From Actinomycetes bacterium (GTDB lineage Bacteria; Actinomycetota; Acidimicrobiia; Acidimicrobiales; Palsa-688), in NCBI GenBank assembly GCA_021821705.1, contig JAKACE010000037.1, positions 1 through 9,947 on the forward strand: a stretch of DNA of 9,947 nucleotides, given 5' to 3'. Numbering within the stretch: position 1 is the stretch's first letter; every line of letters starts with the position of its first letter. The position numbers and the translations under genes were made by a program. Below, one piece after another: positions 1 through 5,699 of the stretch. The notes under the pieces are model-generated. The model searched no databases and was not told the origin of the DNA. It saw nothing but the letters and a program-made list of their open reading frames with translations.

Positions 1-103
1 CTCTGGGGCGGGCCCTCCTCGTCCACGTTGCCAGCGTACCCTTGGCGCCGGGCACGACCGCAACGACGCTCTCGGCTCCGACTGTGCAAGCGCCAGGGAC
101 CAT

Positions 104-138
104 GGCCGCGGCCGCGGCCGCGGCCGCGGCCGCGGCCG
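104..138. repeat. GGCCGC hexanucleotide tandem repeat
   Basis: Five perfect head-to-tail copies of GGCCGC (104-133) are followed by a partial sixth copy (GGCCG, 134-138). The tract lies just upstream of the probable -10 box of the reductase gene, over the place where a -35 element would be. It also creates overlapping NotI-type sites. It is read here as a non-coding simple repeat, because translating it in the reductase frame gives only an Arg-Pro run unlike the family. Confidence 0.9.
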
Positions 139-146
139 GGACGGCG

Positions 147-159
147 TAGCCTGCGCCAC
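147..159 (+). promoter_or_regulatory. Putative leaderless promoter of the reductase gene (-10 TAGCCT)
   Basis: TAGCCT at 147-152 fits the actinobacterial -10 pattern TAnnnT. It is followed by 7 nt and then the ATG at 160, so transcription would begin at or next to the start codon. No Shine-Dalgarno sequence is visible before the ATG, which agrees with a leaderless mRNA. The same TAGCCT + 7 nt + start arrangement precedes the regulator gene at 5700. No clear -35 box is seen; its place is taken by the GGCCGC repeat. Confidence 0.45.
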
Positions 160-1323
160 ATGGCGACAGACCGCGAGCACGACATCGTGCTGCTGGGGGC
201 GACCGGGTTCACGGGTCGCCTGGTTGCCGCCCATCTGGGAGGGCGCGCCCCGGAGGCGGCCAGGCTCGCCCTGGCCGGGCGCAACCAGCAAGGCCTGGGC
301 CACGTGGCTGCGACCCTCGACCGGGAGGTGGCGGTGGTGCCGGTGGACGCCGCCGACACGGCTGCGCTGGAACGTCTCGCTGCCTCGACCAGGGTGCTGG
401 CAACCACCGTCGGCCCCTACAGCAGGCTCGGTGCCGGCGTCGTCTCGGCCTGCGCTGAGCAGGGCACCGACTACCTCGACCTGGCCGGCGAGCCCTGCTT
501 CTACGACCTCACCTACCTTCGCCACCACGAGCAGGCCTGCCGGAGCGGGGCCCGCCTGGTCCACGCCTGCGGATTCGACTCCGTGCCCCATGACCTCGGG
601 GTGCAGTTCACCGTCGAGCAACTGCCCGAAGGGGTCGCCATCGACGTGCGAGGCTACCTGAAAGCGCACGGCACCATCTCCGGAGGCACGCTGGCGTCGG
701 CTCTGGAGGTGATGTCGGCAGCACCCAGGGGCGCGGCTCTCGCGATTGCCCGTCGCCTCGTCGAACCGGCCCCTACGGGCAGGCGTGTTAGCCCCGCCGC
801 CCGCAAGGTCGGACGGAGCCGGGACACGGGCAGGTGGGCAGTGCCGATGCCGACCATTGACGCTCTGGTCGTCGCCCGGTCGGCCCGGCTGTGCCAACGC
901 TACGGGCCCGACTTCCGCTATTCGCCGTTCCTGGCGGTCGGCACTGCGTCACGCGCCGGCGCCCTCGCCCTCGGCACCGCCGCCATGTTCGCAGCCGCGC
1001 AAGTACCGCCGGTCCGGCACAGGTTGCAGGCGCTGCGGCCGCCAGGCACCGGACCAGACCAGGAGCGGCGCCAACGGTCGTCGTTCAGCCTGCGTCTGTA
1101 TGGTGAGGGTGGCGGCATGCAGGCCTTGGCCGAGGTCACCGGCGGTGACCCCGGTTACGGCGAAACGGCCAAGATGCTCGCCGAGTCGGCCCTGTGCCTG
1201 GCGTTCGACGACGACCTGCCCATCGCGGCCGGCCAGGTGACGACGGCCTCGTGCATGGGGCCGGCACTACGCCGACGCTTGCAGGAGGTGGGCATCCAGT
1301 TCAGCACGGTCGAGCACTTCTGA
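160..1323 (+). CDS. Saccharopine dehydrogenase NADP-binding domain / trans-acting enoyl reductase family protein
   Basis: A 387-aa predicted NAD(P)-dependent oxidoreductase. The N-terminus is a Rossmann dinucleotide fold: a beta strand (DIVLLGATGFTG) gives the glycine-rich loop at residues 13-19, followed by LALAGRN near residue 40, where NADP-preferring relatives carry an Arg. The segment TVGPYSRLG, then DYLDLAGE and CGFDSVPHDLG, are typical of the family that includes mycobacterial trans-acting enoyl reductases, which act on lipid intermediates, and membrane-linked saccharopine-dehydrogenase-like proteins. The substrate cannot be read from sequence. The start is ATG 160, because the fold begins there and a -10-like TAGCCT lies 7 nt upstream. 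The frame is open further upstream to a TTG at 28, but that part is a repeat-derived Arg-Pro tract. The gene stands alone and converges on the small Cys-rich gene. True saccharopine dehydrogenase of lysine metabolism is unlikely. Confidence 0.82.
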   Translation: MATDREHDIVLLGATGFTGRLVAAHLGGRAPEAARLALAGRNQQGLGHVAATLDREVAVVPVDAADTAALERLAASTRVLATTVGPYSRLGAGVVSACAEQGTDYLDLAGEPCFYDLTYLRHHEQACRSGARLVHACGFDSVPHDLGVQFTVEQLPEGVAIDVRGYLKAHGTISGGTLASALEVMSAAPRGAALAIARRLVEPAPTGRRVSPAARKVGRSRDTGRWAVPMPTIDALVVARSARLCQRYGPDFRYSPFLAVGTASRAGALALGTAAMFAAAQVPPVRHRLQALRPPGTGPDQERRQRSSFSLRLYGEGGGMQALAEVTGGDPGYGETAKMLAESALCLAFDDDLPIAAGQVTTASCMGPALRRRLQEVGIQFSTVEHF

Positions 1324-1337
1324 CCCGCCAAGGCAGT

Positions 1338-1374
1338 GCCCGGGGCACCCCGGGCTGAACCGCTGGCGGCTCAG
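1338..1374. terminator. Two adjacent inverted repeats between convergent genes
   Basis: GCCCGGGG (1338-1345) and CCCCGGGC (1348-1355) form a perfect inverted repeat, able to fold as a 7-bp stem with a GCAC loop. It abuts a second dyad at 1355-1374, where CTGA and CCGC pair with GCGG and TCAG across one mismatch. The second overlaps the stop codon of the small minus-strand gene. They sit between the ends of two convergent genes, where a bidirectional terminator is expected. Neither has a T-tract, so intrinsic termination is inferred from position and symmetry. Confidence 0.45.
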
Positions 1375-1547
1375 CCCTCCCGGCGCCGGCCGAACAGGCG
1401 GGACAGGAACGTCCCCTCGTCGCCGGCGCGCTCGTGGCCCGGGCAGCGGTCCGCCGCCGGCACTCGCCGCATCACCTGCTCGACGTGCTGGCCGCACCCA
1501 GCCCACGTCGTCTTGCCACACTTCCTGCACGTAACGGCTCTGCACAT
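1371..1547 (-). CDS. Small conserved Cys-rich, probably zinc-binding protein
   Basis: A 58-aa protein beginning MCRAVTCRKCGKTTWAGCGQ. Five cysteines (2, 7, 10, 18, 35) and two histidines (21, 38) suggest a small zinc-ribbon-like metal site, with CxxC at 7-10 as its core. I recognise the motif CRxVTCxxCGKTTWAGCGxHV from short conserved hypothetical proteins of actinobacteria; no function is established to my knowledge. The C-terminus is basic (LFGRRREG). The ATG at 1545-1547 is chosen because AGGAGA (1557-1562, minus strand) lies 9 nt upstream; a longer frame to 1577 would start before this ribosome site and add an unrelated basic tail. Its promoter holds a strong CsoR-family-type operator, so expression probably responds to copper, another metal, or reactive sulfur. 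It is transcribed separately from the iron operon upstream. Confidence 0.85.
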   Translation of the reverse strand: MCRAVTCRKCGKTTWAGCGQHVEQVMRRVPAADRCPGHERAGDEGTFLSRLFGRRREG

Positions 1548-1595
1548 AGGTCTAGCTCTCCTGGATCTCCGGGCCACCGGGGGCTGGTGGCTACT

Positions 1596-1625
1596 CCACT
1601 ATATACCCCAGGGGGTATAGAGTGG
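1596..1625. promoter_or_regulatory. CsoR/RcnR/CstR-family-type operator palindrome
   Basis: TATACCCC (1602-1609), AG (1610-1611) and GGGGTATA (1612-1619) form a perfect inverted repeat. One mismatched pair (1601/1620) is followed outward by five more matching pairs, CCACT (1596-1600) and AGTGG (1621-1625). Fourteen of the 15 base pairs across 30 bp are therefore complementary. ATACCCC-nn-GGGGTAT is the known operator type of the DUF156 repressor family (CsoR for Cu(I), RcnR for Ni/Co, CstR for persulfide). The palindrome fills the spacer of the promoter at 1600-1629 and overlaps its -10 box, the usual place for a repressor. No DUF156 repressor gene is in the window. A terminator for the upstream ABC operon is a less likely reading, as there is no T-tract. 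Confidence 0.72.
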
Positions 1626-1629
1626 TCAA
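1600..1629 (-). promoter_or_regulatory. Promoter of the small Cys-rich gene
   Basis: On the minus strand TTGACC (plus positions 1624-1629) is a good -35 box, and TATATA (1600-1605) is a good -10 box. The spacer is 18 bp. Transcription would start near 1592, giving a leader of about 45 nt that contains the AGGAGA ribosome site. This is the most consensus-like promoter in the window. Confidence 0.7.
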
Positions 1630-1651
1630 GGGCGCCCGGCTTAGGCAGAGA

Positions 1652-1696
1652 GCGGGGAGCGCCGTCGGCCCCCGCATGTCCTGGCGGCCTTCCGCC
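1652..1696 (-). terminator. Possible terminator region of the iron ABC operon
   Basis: Directly after the ATPase stop codon (minus strand) come two GC-rich hairpin candidates. One is GGCGG/CCGCC with a 4-nt loop (1683-1696). The other is GCGGGG/CCCCGC (1652-1657 with 1670-1675) with an inner GCC-GTC-GGC stem. Neither is followed by a T run. GC-rich sequence yields such stems by chance, so this is weak evidence. Confidence 0.3.
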
Positions 1697-1698
1697 CG

Positions 1699-2829
1699 TC
1701 ACATGCCGCCGGCTCGAGGCCACCCGTCGGAGCCGGCCGGGCCGGCGGTACCGGTGCCAGGGACCGGCACCGGCTGCTCGGCACCCTCATGCCGCCAGGC
1801 GACAACGGGCCCGGTGGCGCTAGCTCGCAGCACCAAGCCCGGCTTGACGGCGGGTGCCCCGGGTACCCGTGCCAACAGCCTCGGCCCAGGGGCACCGGTC
1901 GCCTGCAGAGTGACCACGGCATCGTGACCGTGGTACTCCACCGCCTCGACCCGGGCCGGCGAGCCGGGGGCGTCCGGGCTGTCGTCGAGGCGCACCTGCT
2001 CTGGGCGCACCAGGACGATGGCCCGGACACCGTCTCCAAGGACGGCCGGCCCGCCGACCAGGGCCAACTCGCCCAGCAGGGTTGCTACCCGGCCATCGCC
2101 GACCAGCCCGTCCAGCAGGTTTGCGTCGCCGACGAAACCGGCCATGGCCGGGTCGACGGGGCACCGGTAGAGGGTTTCGGGGGTGGCACACTGCGCCACC
2201 CGGCCATCGCGCAGCACCGCCACCTGGTCGGCCAGGGAAAGCGCCTCGTCCTGGTCGTGGGTGACCAGGACCGCCGTCGTACCTGTCCGTGCCAGGACCC
2301 GGGCGACGTCCTGCCTGACCTCCGCCCGCAGAGCCGCATCGAGGGAGGAGAAGGGCTCGTCGAGCAGGACGATCTCCGGGCGCACGGCCAGTGCCCGGGC
2401 CAGGGCGACTCGCTGCTGCTGGCCCCCCGACAGCTGGTGAGGGTACCTGTCGTCAAAGCCGGCCAGACCGACAAGAGCCAGTAGCTCCCCCGGCCTGGGC
2501 CCCCGGCGTTCACGGTGGGGCAAACCGAAGGCCACGTTGCCGGCTGCGCTCAGGTGGGGGAAGAGCGCTCCCTCCTGCGGCACGTACCCGACGCGGCGGC
2601 GCTCGGGCGGGACGTGGACGCGACCTGCCTCCTCCACCGTGGTCCCGCCCAGCTGCACCCGGCCCCCATCAGGCCGCTGGAAACCGGCCAGGATCCGCAA
2701 CAGCGTCGTCTTCCCGCTCCCCGATGGGCCGAGGACCGCAGTCAGTGAGCCCGCCGGCACCTCGAGATCGACGCCGTCGAGCACGATGTGGCGCCCGTAC
2801 CGCTTGCAGAGGCCGGACACCGTGATCAC
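1699..2829 (-). CDS. fbpC: Fe(III) ABC transporter ATP-binding protein (FbpC-like)
   Basis: A 376-aa cytoplasmic ATPase that would power the permease encoded just upstream. Visible motifs are Walker A GPSGSGKTT (34-42), Q-loop Gln85, ABC signature LSGGQ (133-137), Walker B IVLLDEP (153-159, catalytic Glu158), the D-loop after it and switch His191. The length beyond about residue 235 fits a C-terminal TOBE-type regulatory domain, as in FbpC/PotA/CysA-class ATPases. The last 25 or so residues are a low-complexity Pro/Gly tail. The start is a GTG whose bases overlap the permease stop (GTGA, 2826-2829), so the two genes are translationally coupled. The same frame stays open far upstream through the permease region, but that is a high-GC shadow. 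Iron specificity is inferred from the binding protein; by itself the ATPase could serve sulfate, thiamine or polyamine import. Confidence 0.9.
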   Translation of the reverse strand: MITVSGLCKRYGRHIVLDGVDLEVPAGSLTAVLGPSGSGKTTLLRILAGFQRPDGGRVQLGGTTVEEAGRVHVPPERRRVGYVPQEGALFPHLSAAGNVAFGLPHRERRGPRPGELLALVGLAGFDDRYPHQLSGGQQQRVALARALAVRPEIVLLDEPFSSLDAALRAEVRQDVARVLARTGTTAVLVTHDQDEALSLADQVAVLRDGRVAQCATPETLYRCPVDPAMAGFVGDANLLDGLVGDGRVATLLGELALVGGPAVLGDGVRAIVLVRPEQVRLDDSPDAPGSPARVEAVEYHGHDAVVTLQATGAPGPRLLARVPGAPAVKPGLVLRASATGPVVAWRHEGAEQPVPVPGTGTAGPAGSDGWPRAGGM

Positions 2830-4421
2830 CGTCCCACCGCCCCGGACGGCAACCGGTCGAACCAGCGCCCCAGCAGGTAGCTCGGCACGACGGCCACAAC
2901 CAGCATGGCGGCGGCGAACGGGGCGGCCGCCCGATAGGAGAAGTCGCCCGTATAGGCCCAGAACTGCGTGGCCAGAGTCTGCACGCCGGTGGGCACGAGC
3001 ACCAGTGTGGCGGGCAGCTCGGTGGCGGCGGTCATGAACACGAGCAGGAAGGACGCCAGTAGGCCCGGCATCACAAGGGGCAGAGTGACCCGCAGGACGA
3101 CAGAGAGCGGGCGCCGCCCGAGGGAGCGGCCCACCATTTCGAGCTCCGCCGGTACCCTCGCCATCGACGCCCGCACGGCCACCAGTGCCAACGGGAAGAA
3201 CATGATGGCGTAGGCCATCACCAGCAAGGGCCCCGACTGGTAGGCAAGAGGTGCGTAGCGGGCGGCGAAGTAGACCAGGGCCAGCGCTACGACAAGCCCT
3301 GGGAGCGCCTCCACCAAGAGGGCGGCGCGCTCCATCACGACGACAGGCGCGCGGCGGTACCGGACGGCGAGGACGGCTACAGGTAGGGCGGCCACAGTGG
3401 CCACCGCCGCTGCCGACGCGCTGTAGAGGGCGGTGTGCCAGGCGGCGCCGGCAAGCGATTGGGCCGCAGGCAGCGTAGTGCGCTGGCCGGACCCCGCCCA
3501 GTAGACGATCATGGCGGCAGGTACCCCCACTGCGAGGACAACAAGGGCGCCCAACGCTGCCACCACGGGCGCCGTCGCCCGCCCCAGCCCAACCCGCACC
3601 CCAGCCTGGGGCCGGGGCCGCCCCAGGACCGTACGCCCCGGGCGGGTGGCCGCCACCTCCGCTACCAGCACGACGACCCCGAGCGCCACCACGACAAGGG
3701 ATAGCGCCGCTGCCGCAGGAGCGTCGAACCCCTGCTGGAACTCGGCGAAGATCTCCGTCGTGAAAGTCTGGTACCGCAGCACCGAGAATGCCCCGTACTC
3801 CGCCAGCAGGTAGAGGGCGACCAGTAGACAACCCCCCGTGACAGCCAGCCTGGCCTGAGGCAATGTCACCGACATGAACGTGCTCCAGGGCCCCTTGCCC
3901 AGACTGCGAGCCACGTACTCCTGAGCCGTGTCGGCCCGGCGGAAACTGGCGGCTACCGGAAGGTACACCAGCGGGTAGAGCCCCAGGGTCAGCACCAGCG
4001 CCGCCCCCGGCAACCCGCTGAGCGATGGGAACAGTGACACCCATCCCCAGGCGATGACGAAGTCGGGCACGGCGACCGGCAGCACCAGCAGGGTGGCGAG
4101 CACCCGGCGGCCCGGGAGCGAGGTGCGCTCGGTGGCCCATGCCGCGGCTGTGCCGATCACAGCGCAGGCGGCGGTCACCACCACCACCAGCTTGACCGTG
4201 TTCAACAAGAGGGTCAGCGTCAGCTGCCGCAAGAGCAGCTGCGACAGCTGCCCACCACCCGCCTGGGCGGCCTGGAGCACGAGGAAGGCCAGAGGCAGCA
4301 TGAGGCCGGCGACGACTGCCACGCTCAACACCACCAGGGCGAGGGGCATCCTGGGGTCGGCCGACTTCCTGGTCGGGTTCAGCCATCTGGCCCGGCGCGC
4401 CACCGTGGTGCCCGTCACCAT
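2826..4421 (-). CDS. fbpB: Fe(III) ABC transporter permease, fused double-domain (FbpB-like)
   Basis: A 531-aa inner-membrane protein made of two homologous BPD_transp_1-type halves in one chain, as in FbpB/SfuB. The N-terminal half has hydrophobic segments from about residue 26 and an EAA loop at about 168-191 (EYVARSLGKGPWS then TLPQAR). The second half repeats the plan with an EAA loop at about 428-452 (EMVGRSLGRRPLS then TLPLVMPG). Each EAA loop docks onto one ATPase subunit. I estimate about 12 membrane helices. The ATG at 4421 is 49 nt downstream of the binding-protein stop and has only a weak ribosome site. The stop codon overlaps the ATPase start by 4 nt. Family knowledge assigns it to ferric iron transfer from a periplasmic or lipoprotein receptor. 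Confidence 0.9.
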   Translation of the reverse strand: MVTGTTVARRARWLNPTRKSADPRMPLALVVLSVAVVAGLMLPLAFLVLQAAQAGGGQLSQLLLRQLTLTLLLNTVKLVVVVTAACAVIGTAAAWATERTSLPGRRVLATLLVLPVAVPDFVIAWGWVSLFPSLSGLPGAALVLTLGLYPLVYLPVAASFRRADTAQEYVARSLGKGPWSTFMSVTLPQARLAVTGGCLLVALYLLAEYGAFSVLRYQTFTTEIFAEFQQGFDAPAAAALSLVVVALGVVVLVAEVAATRPGRTVLGRPRPQAGVRVGLGRATAPVVAALGALVVLAVGVPAAMIVYWAGSGQRTTLPAAQSLAGAAWHTALYSASAAAVATVAALPVAVLAVRYRRAPVVVMERAALLVEALPGLVVALALVYFAARYAPLAYQSGPLLVMAYAIMFFPLALVAVRASMARVPAELEMVGRSLGRRPLSVVLRVTLPLVMPGLLASFLLVFMTAATELPATLVLVPTGVQTLATQFWAYTGDFSYRAAAPFAAAMLVVAVVPSYLLGRWFDRLPSGAVGR

Positions 4422-4445
4422 GCCCGTTCCGCCCAGGACCGGACA

Positions 4446-4466
4446 GGCGGCCGCCTAGGCGCCGCC
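4446..4466 (-). other. Possible stem-loop between binding-protein and permease genes
   Basis: GGCGGC (4446-4451) and GCCGCC (4461-4466) can pair around a 9-nt loop in the 49-nt gap between the two genes. Such stems after a binding-protein gene often protect its message or lower downstream expression, giving excess receptor over permease. The composition makes chance pairing quite likely. Confidence 0.3.
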
Positions 4467-4470
4467 CCGG

Positions 4471-5544
4471 TCACAGCAGCTGGGCCTGGTGGAGCAGCGC
4501 GAGCGCACCGGAGCCCGAGCCGAGCTCGGCGATGCTGAGGGGCACCGGCTCGAGGCTCGAGAAGGCAGGGATGGGCTGGGAAGTCTTCACCCCAGAGCCG
4601 AGGGGGTACTCGTAGGACTGGGAGCGGGCGATTATCTCCTGGCCCTGCTTCGACACGAGGAAGGCGACGAAGCGCCGAGCAGCTGCCTGGTGCCGTGACG
4701 TGCGCAGGACACCGGCACCAGATACGTCGAGGACATACCCGGCGTTGCGAGGGGCGAACGTCGTGAACCGGCTGTGCATGTGGGCCGCACCTCCCAGCTC
4801 GTACGCCAACCGGTACCAGTAGTAGTGGTCGACGATGCCAAGCGCGACCTGACCGGAGTTGACCTCGGCCACCAGGGTTTCGTTGTCGGGGTAGACGTGA
4901 TTGCCGGCGTTGCGCTTGAGGCCCTCGAGCCATGAGAGCGCCGCGGCATGGCCGTAGGTGCGCTCCACCGAGGTGATGACCGGCTGGAAGTCGGTCTCCG
5001 ACGGCGCCAGCCCGAGCTTGCCCGCCCAGGCAGGACTGGCCAGTTCCATGACCGAACGGGGGATCTGGGAGGGGCGGACGAGCCGGGTGTTGTACACGAT
5101 CCCGCTCACCCTGGCCGTCACGCCCACCCACATCCCCTGGGGTGAACTGTAACGGGAGGGGACCTTGCCGAGTACGGCCGGCCCCAGCTTGGCCAGGTCG
5201 CCCTTGCTTGCCAGGAACTGCAGGTCGGGCGAGTTCTCGGAGTAGTAGACGTCGGCCGGCGAGTTGGAGCCCTCCTGAACGATCTGCTGGGCGAGGACGT
5301 CCTCGTCCCCGTCGCGCTCCCTGACCTGTACCCCGGTCTGTTTCTCGAATGCGGCGACGAGGGTGGCCGTCGTCTGAGGGTGCTGGCCGTTGTAGAGCGT
5401 GATGGTCACTCCGGCGCCGCCGGAAGTGCCGCCGCCGGAACGCACAGCTGCGCCCCCGCCACAGGCGCCGAGCACCAGGCCTGCCAAGAGCAGTGCCACA
5501 CCGGAGACGCCGGCACGCGGCCACCACCGTAGCTGCCTGTCCAT
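4471..5544 (-). CDS. fbpA: Fe(III)-binding lipoprotein of ABC transporter (FbpA family)
   Basis: A 357-aa extracellular receptor of the bacterial transferrin (FbpA) family. A basic N-terminus, hydrophobic stretch and lipobox LGAC (25-28) mark it as a lipoprotein anchored at Cys28, as expected in a Gram-positive. The mature part opens with ITLYNGQHPQTTATLVAAFE and includes ADVYYSEN, GLAPSETDFQ and DHYYWYRLAYE. Candidate Fe(III) ligands are His55, Glu103, Tyr241 and Tyr242. Their spacing (48, 186 and 187 residues from the His) equals that of His9, Glu57, Tyr195 and Tyr196 in Haemophilus influenzae FbpA, as I recall that sequence. The start is ATG 5544 with AGGAGG (5554-5559) 9 nt upstream. First gene of the operon; the promoter is overlapped by an iron box, which predicts repression in iron-replete cells. 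The alternative, another metal or small-molecule receptor of the same fold, is unlikely given the full ligand set. Confidence 0.92.
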   Translation of the reverse strand: MDRQLRWWPRAGVSGVALLLAGLVLGACGGGAAVRSGGGTSGGAGVTITLYNGQHPQTTATLVAAFEKQTGVQVRERDGDEDVLAQQIVQEGSNSPADVYYSENSPDLQFLASKGDLAKLGPAVLGKVPSRYSSPQGMWVGVTARVSGIVYNTRLVRPSQIPRSVMELASPAWAGKLGLAPSETDFQPVITSVERTYGHAAALSWLEGLKRNAGNHVYPDNETLVAEVNSGQVALGIVDHYYWYRLAYELGGAAHMHSRFTTFAPRNAGYVLDVSGAGVLRTSRHQAAARRFVAFLVSKQGQEIIARSQSYEYPLGSGVKTSQPIPAFSSLEPVPLSIAELGSGSGALALLHQAQLL

Positions 5545-5602
5545 GGTCGGGTGCCTCCTCTGCGAGGTGGGACGGCCCCAGGTCCCTGAGGCCCGATATG
5601 AA

Positions 5603-5616
5603 TAAGGGATACCTTA
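5603..5616. promoter_or_regulatory. Dyad TAAGG-GATA-CCTTA upstream of fbpA
   Basis: A perfect 5-bp inverted repeat (5603-5607 and 5612-5616) with a 4-nt centre lies between the predicted fbpA transcription start and its ribosome site. The arms resemble half-sites of DtxR-type boxes, but the spacing is shorter than in the 19-bp iron box. It could be an accessory operator or a leader stem; it is too weak to name. Confidence 0.35.
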
Positions 5617-5625
5617 GTCTCCGCT

Positions 5626-5644
5626 AGAGGTTAGCCTTACCTGT
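5626..5644. promoter_or_regulatory. DtxR/IdeR-type iron box
   Basis: The 19-bp sequence AGAGGTTAGCCTTACCTGT matches the DtxR/IdeR consensus TTAGGTTAGCCTAACCTAA at 14 of 19 positions by direct comparison. The core AGGTTAG-C-CTTACCT is an inverted repeat with one mismatched pair. It lies between the divergent fbpA operon and the IdeR-like regulator, and covers the predicted fbpA -10 box. The divergent regulator is the obvious candidate to bind it. Expected effect: repression of the transporter when metal is plentiful. Confidence 0.82.
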
Positions 5645-5656
5645 ATCGGGCGACAA
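5628..5656 (-). promoter_or_regulatory. Predicted promoter of the fbpABC operon
   Basis: On the minus strand TTGTCG (plus 5651-5656) serves as -35, and TAACCT (5628-5633, TAnnnT type) as -10, with a 17-bp spacer. The -10 lies inside the iron box. The leader to the fbpA ATG would be about 75 nt and carries the AGGAGG ribosome site. Confidence 0.5.
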
Positions 5657-5686
5657 GGTGCACCGAAAAGACAGTGGGCCCCGGGG

Positions 5687-5699
5687 TAGCCTGGGCCCG
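5687..5699 (+). promoter_or_regulatory. Putative leaderless promoter of the DtxR-family gene (-10 TAGCCT)
   Basis: TAGCCT at 5687-5692 is followed by 7 nt and the GTG start at 5700, and no ribosome site is visible. This is the classic actinobacterial leaderless arrangement, identical in sequence and spacing to that before the ATG at 160. No convincing -35 is present. The iron box lies about 43 bp upstream of the -10, so the regulator may not be directly occluded by it. Confidence 0.42.

Noticed and set aside
1..103. Minus-strand frame starting with ATG at 103 and open to the left edge, possibly the start of a divergent gene.
   Set aside because: Only 34 codons, with no recognisable motif and less third-position G+C than the sure genes here. 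Absence of stops is expected at this composition, though the edge leaves it open.
102..149. A 15-codon mini-ORF (Met, eleven Ala, Gly-Thr-Ala) just upstream of the reductase, resembling a leader peptide.
   Set aside because: It is the in-frame product of the GGCCGC repeat. Its stop TAG is also part of the predicted -10 box, so it would lie upstream of the transcript.
28..159. N-terminal extension of the reductase to a TTG start.
   Set aside because: It translates the GGCCGC repeat into an Arg-Pro tract with no family resemblance, and a leaderless-type -10 box lies directly before ATG 160.
1434..1823. Plus-strand open frames across the small Cys-rich gene and the ATPase end.
   Set aside because: Low-complexity Arg/Pro/Ala composition, no motifs, and antisense to supported genes with good ribosome sites.
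2830..4386. The ATPase frame stays open for 519 codons upstream, through the permease gene, giving an apparent 895-aa protein.
   Set aside because: The extension is a Gly/Arg/Pro-rich shadow of the permease in another frame. The permease reading has clear membrane helices and two EAA loops, and the ATPase has its own GTG overlapping the permease stop.
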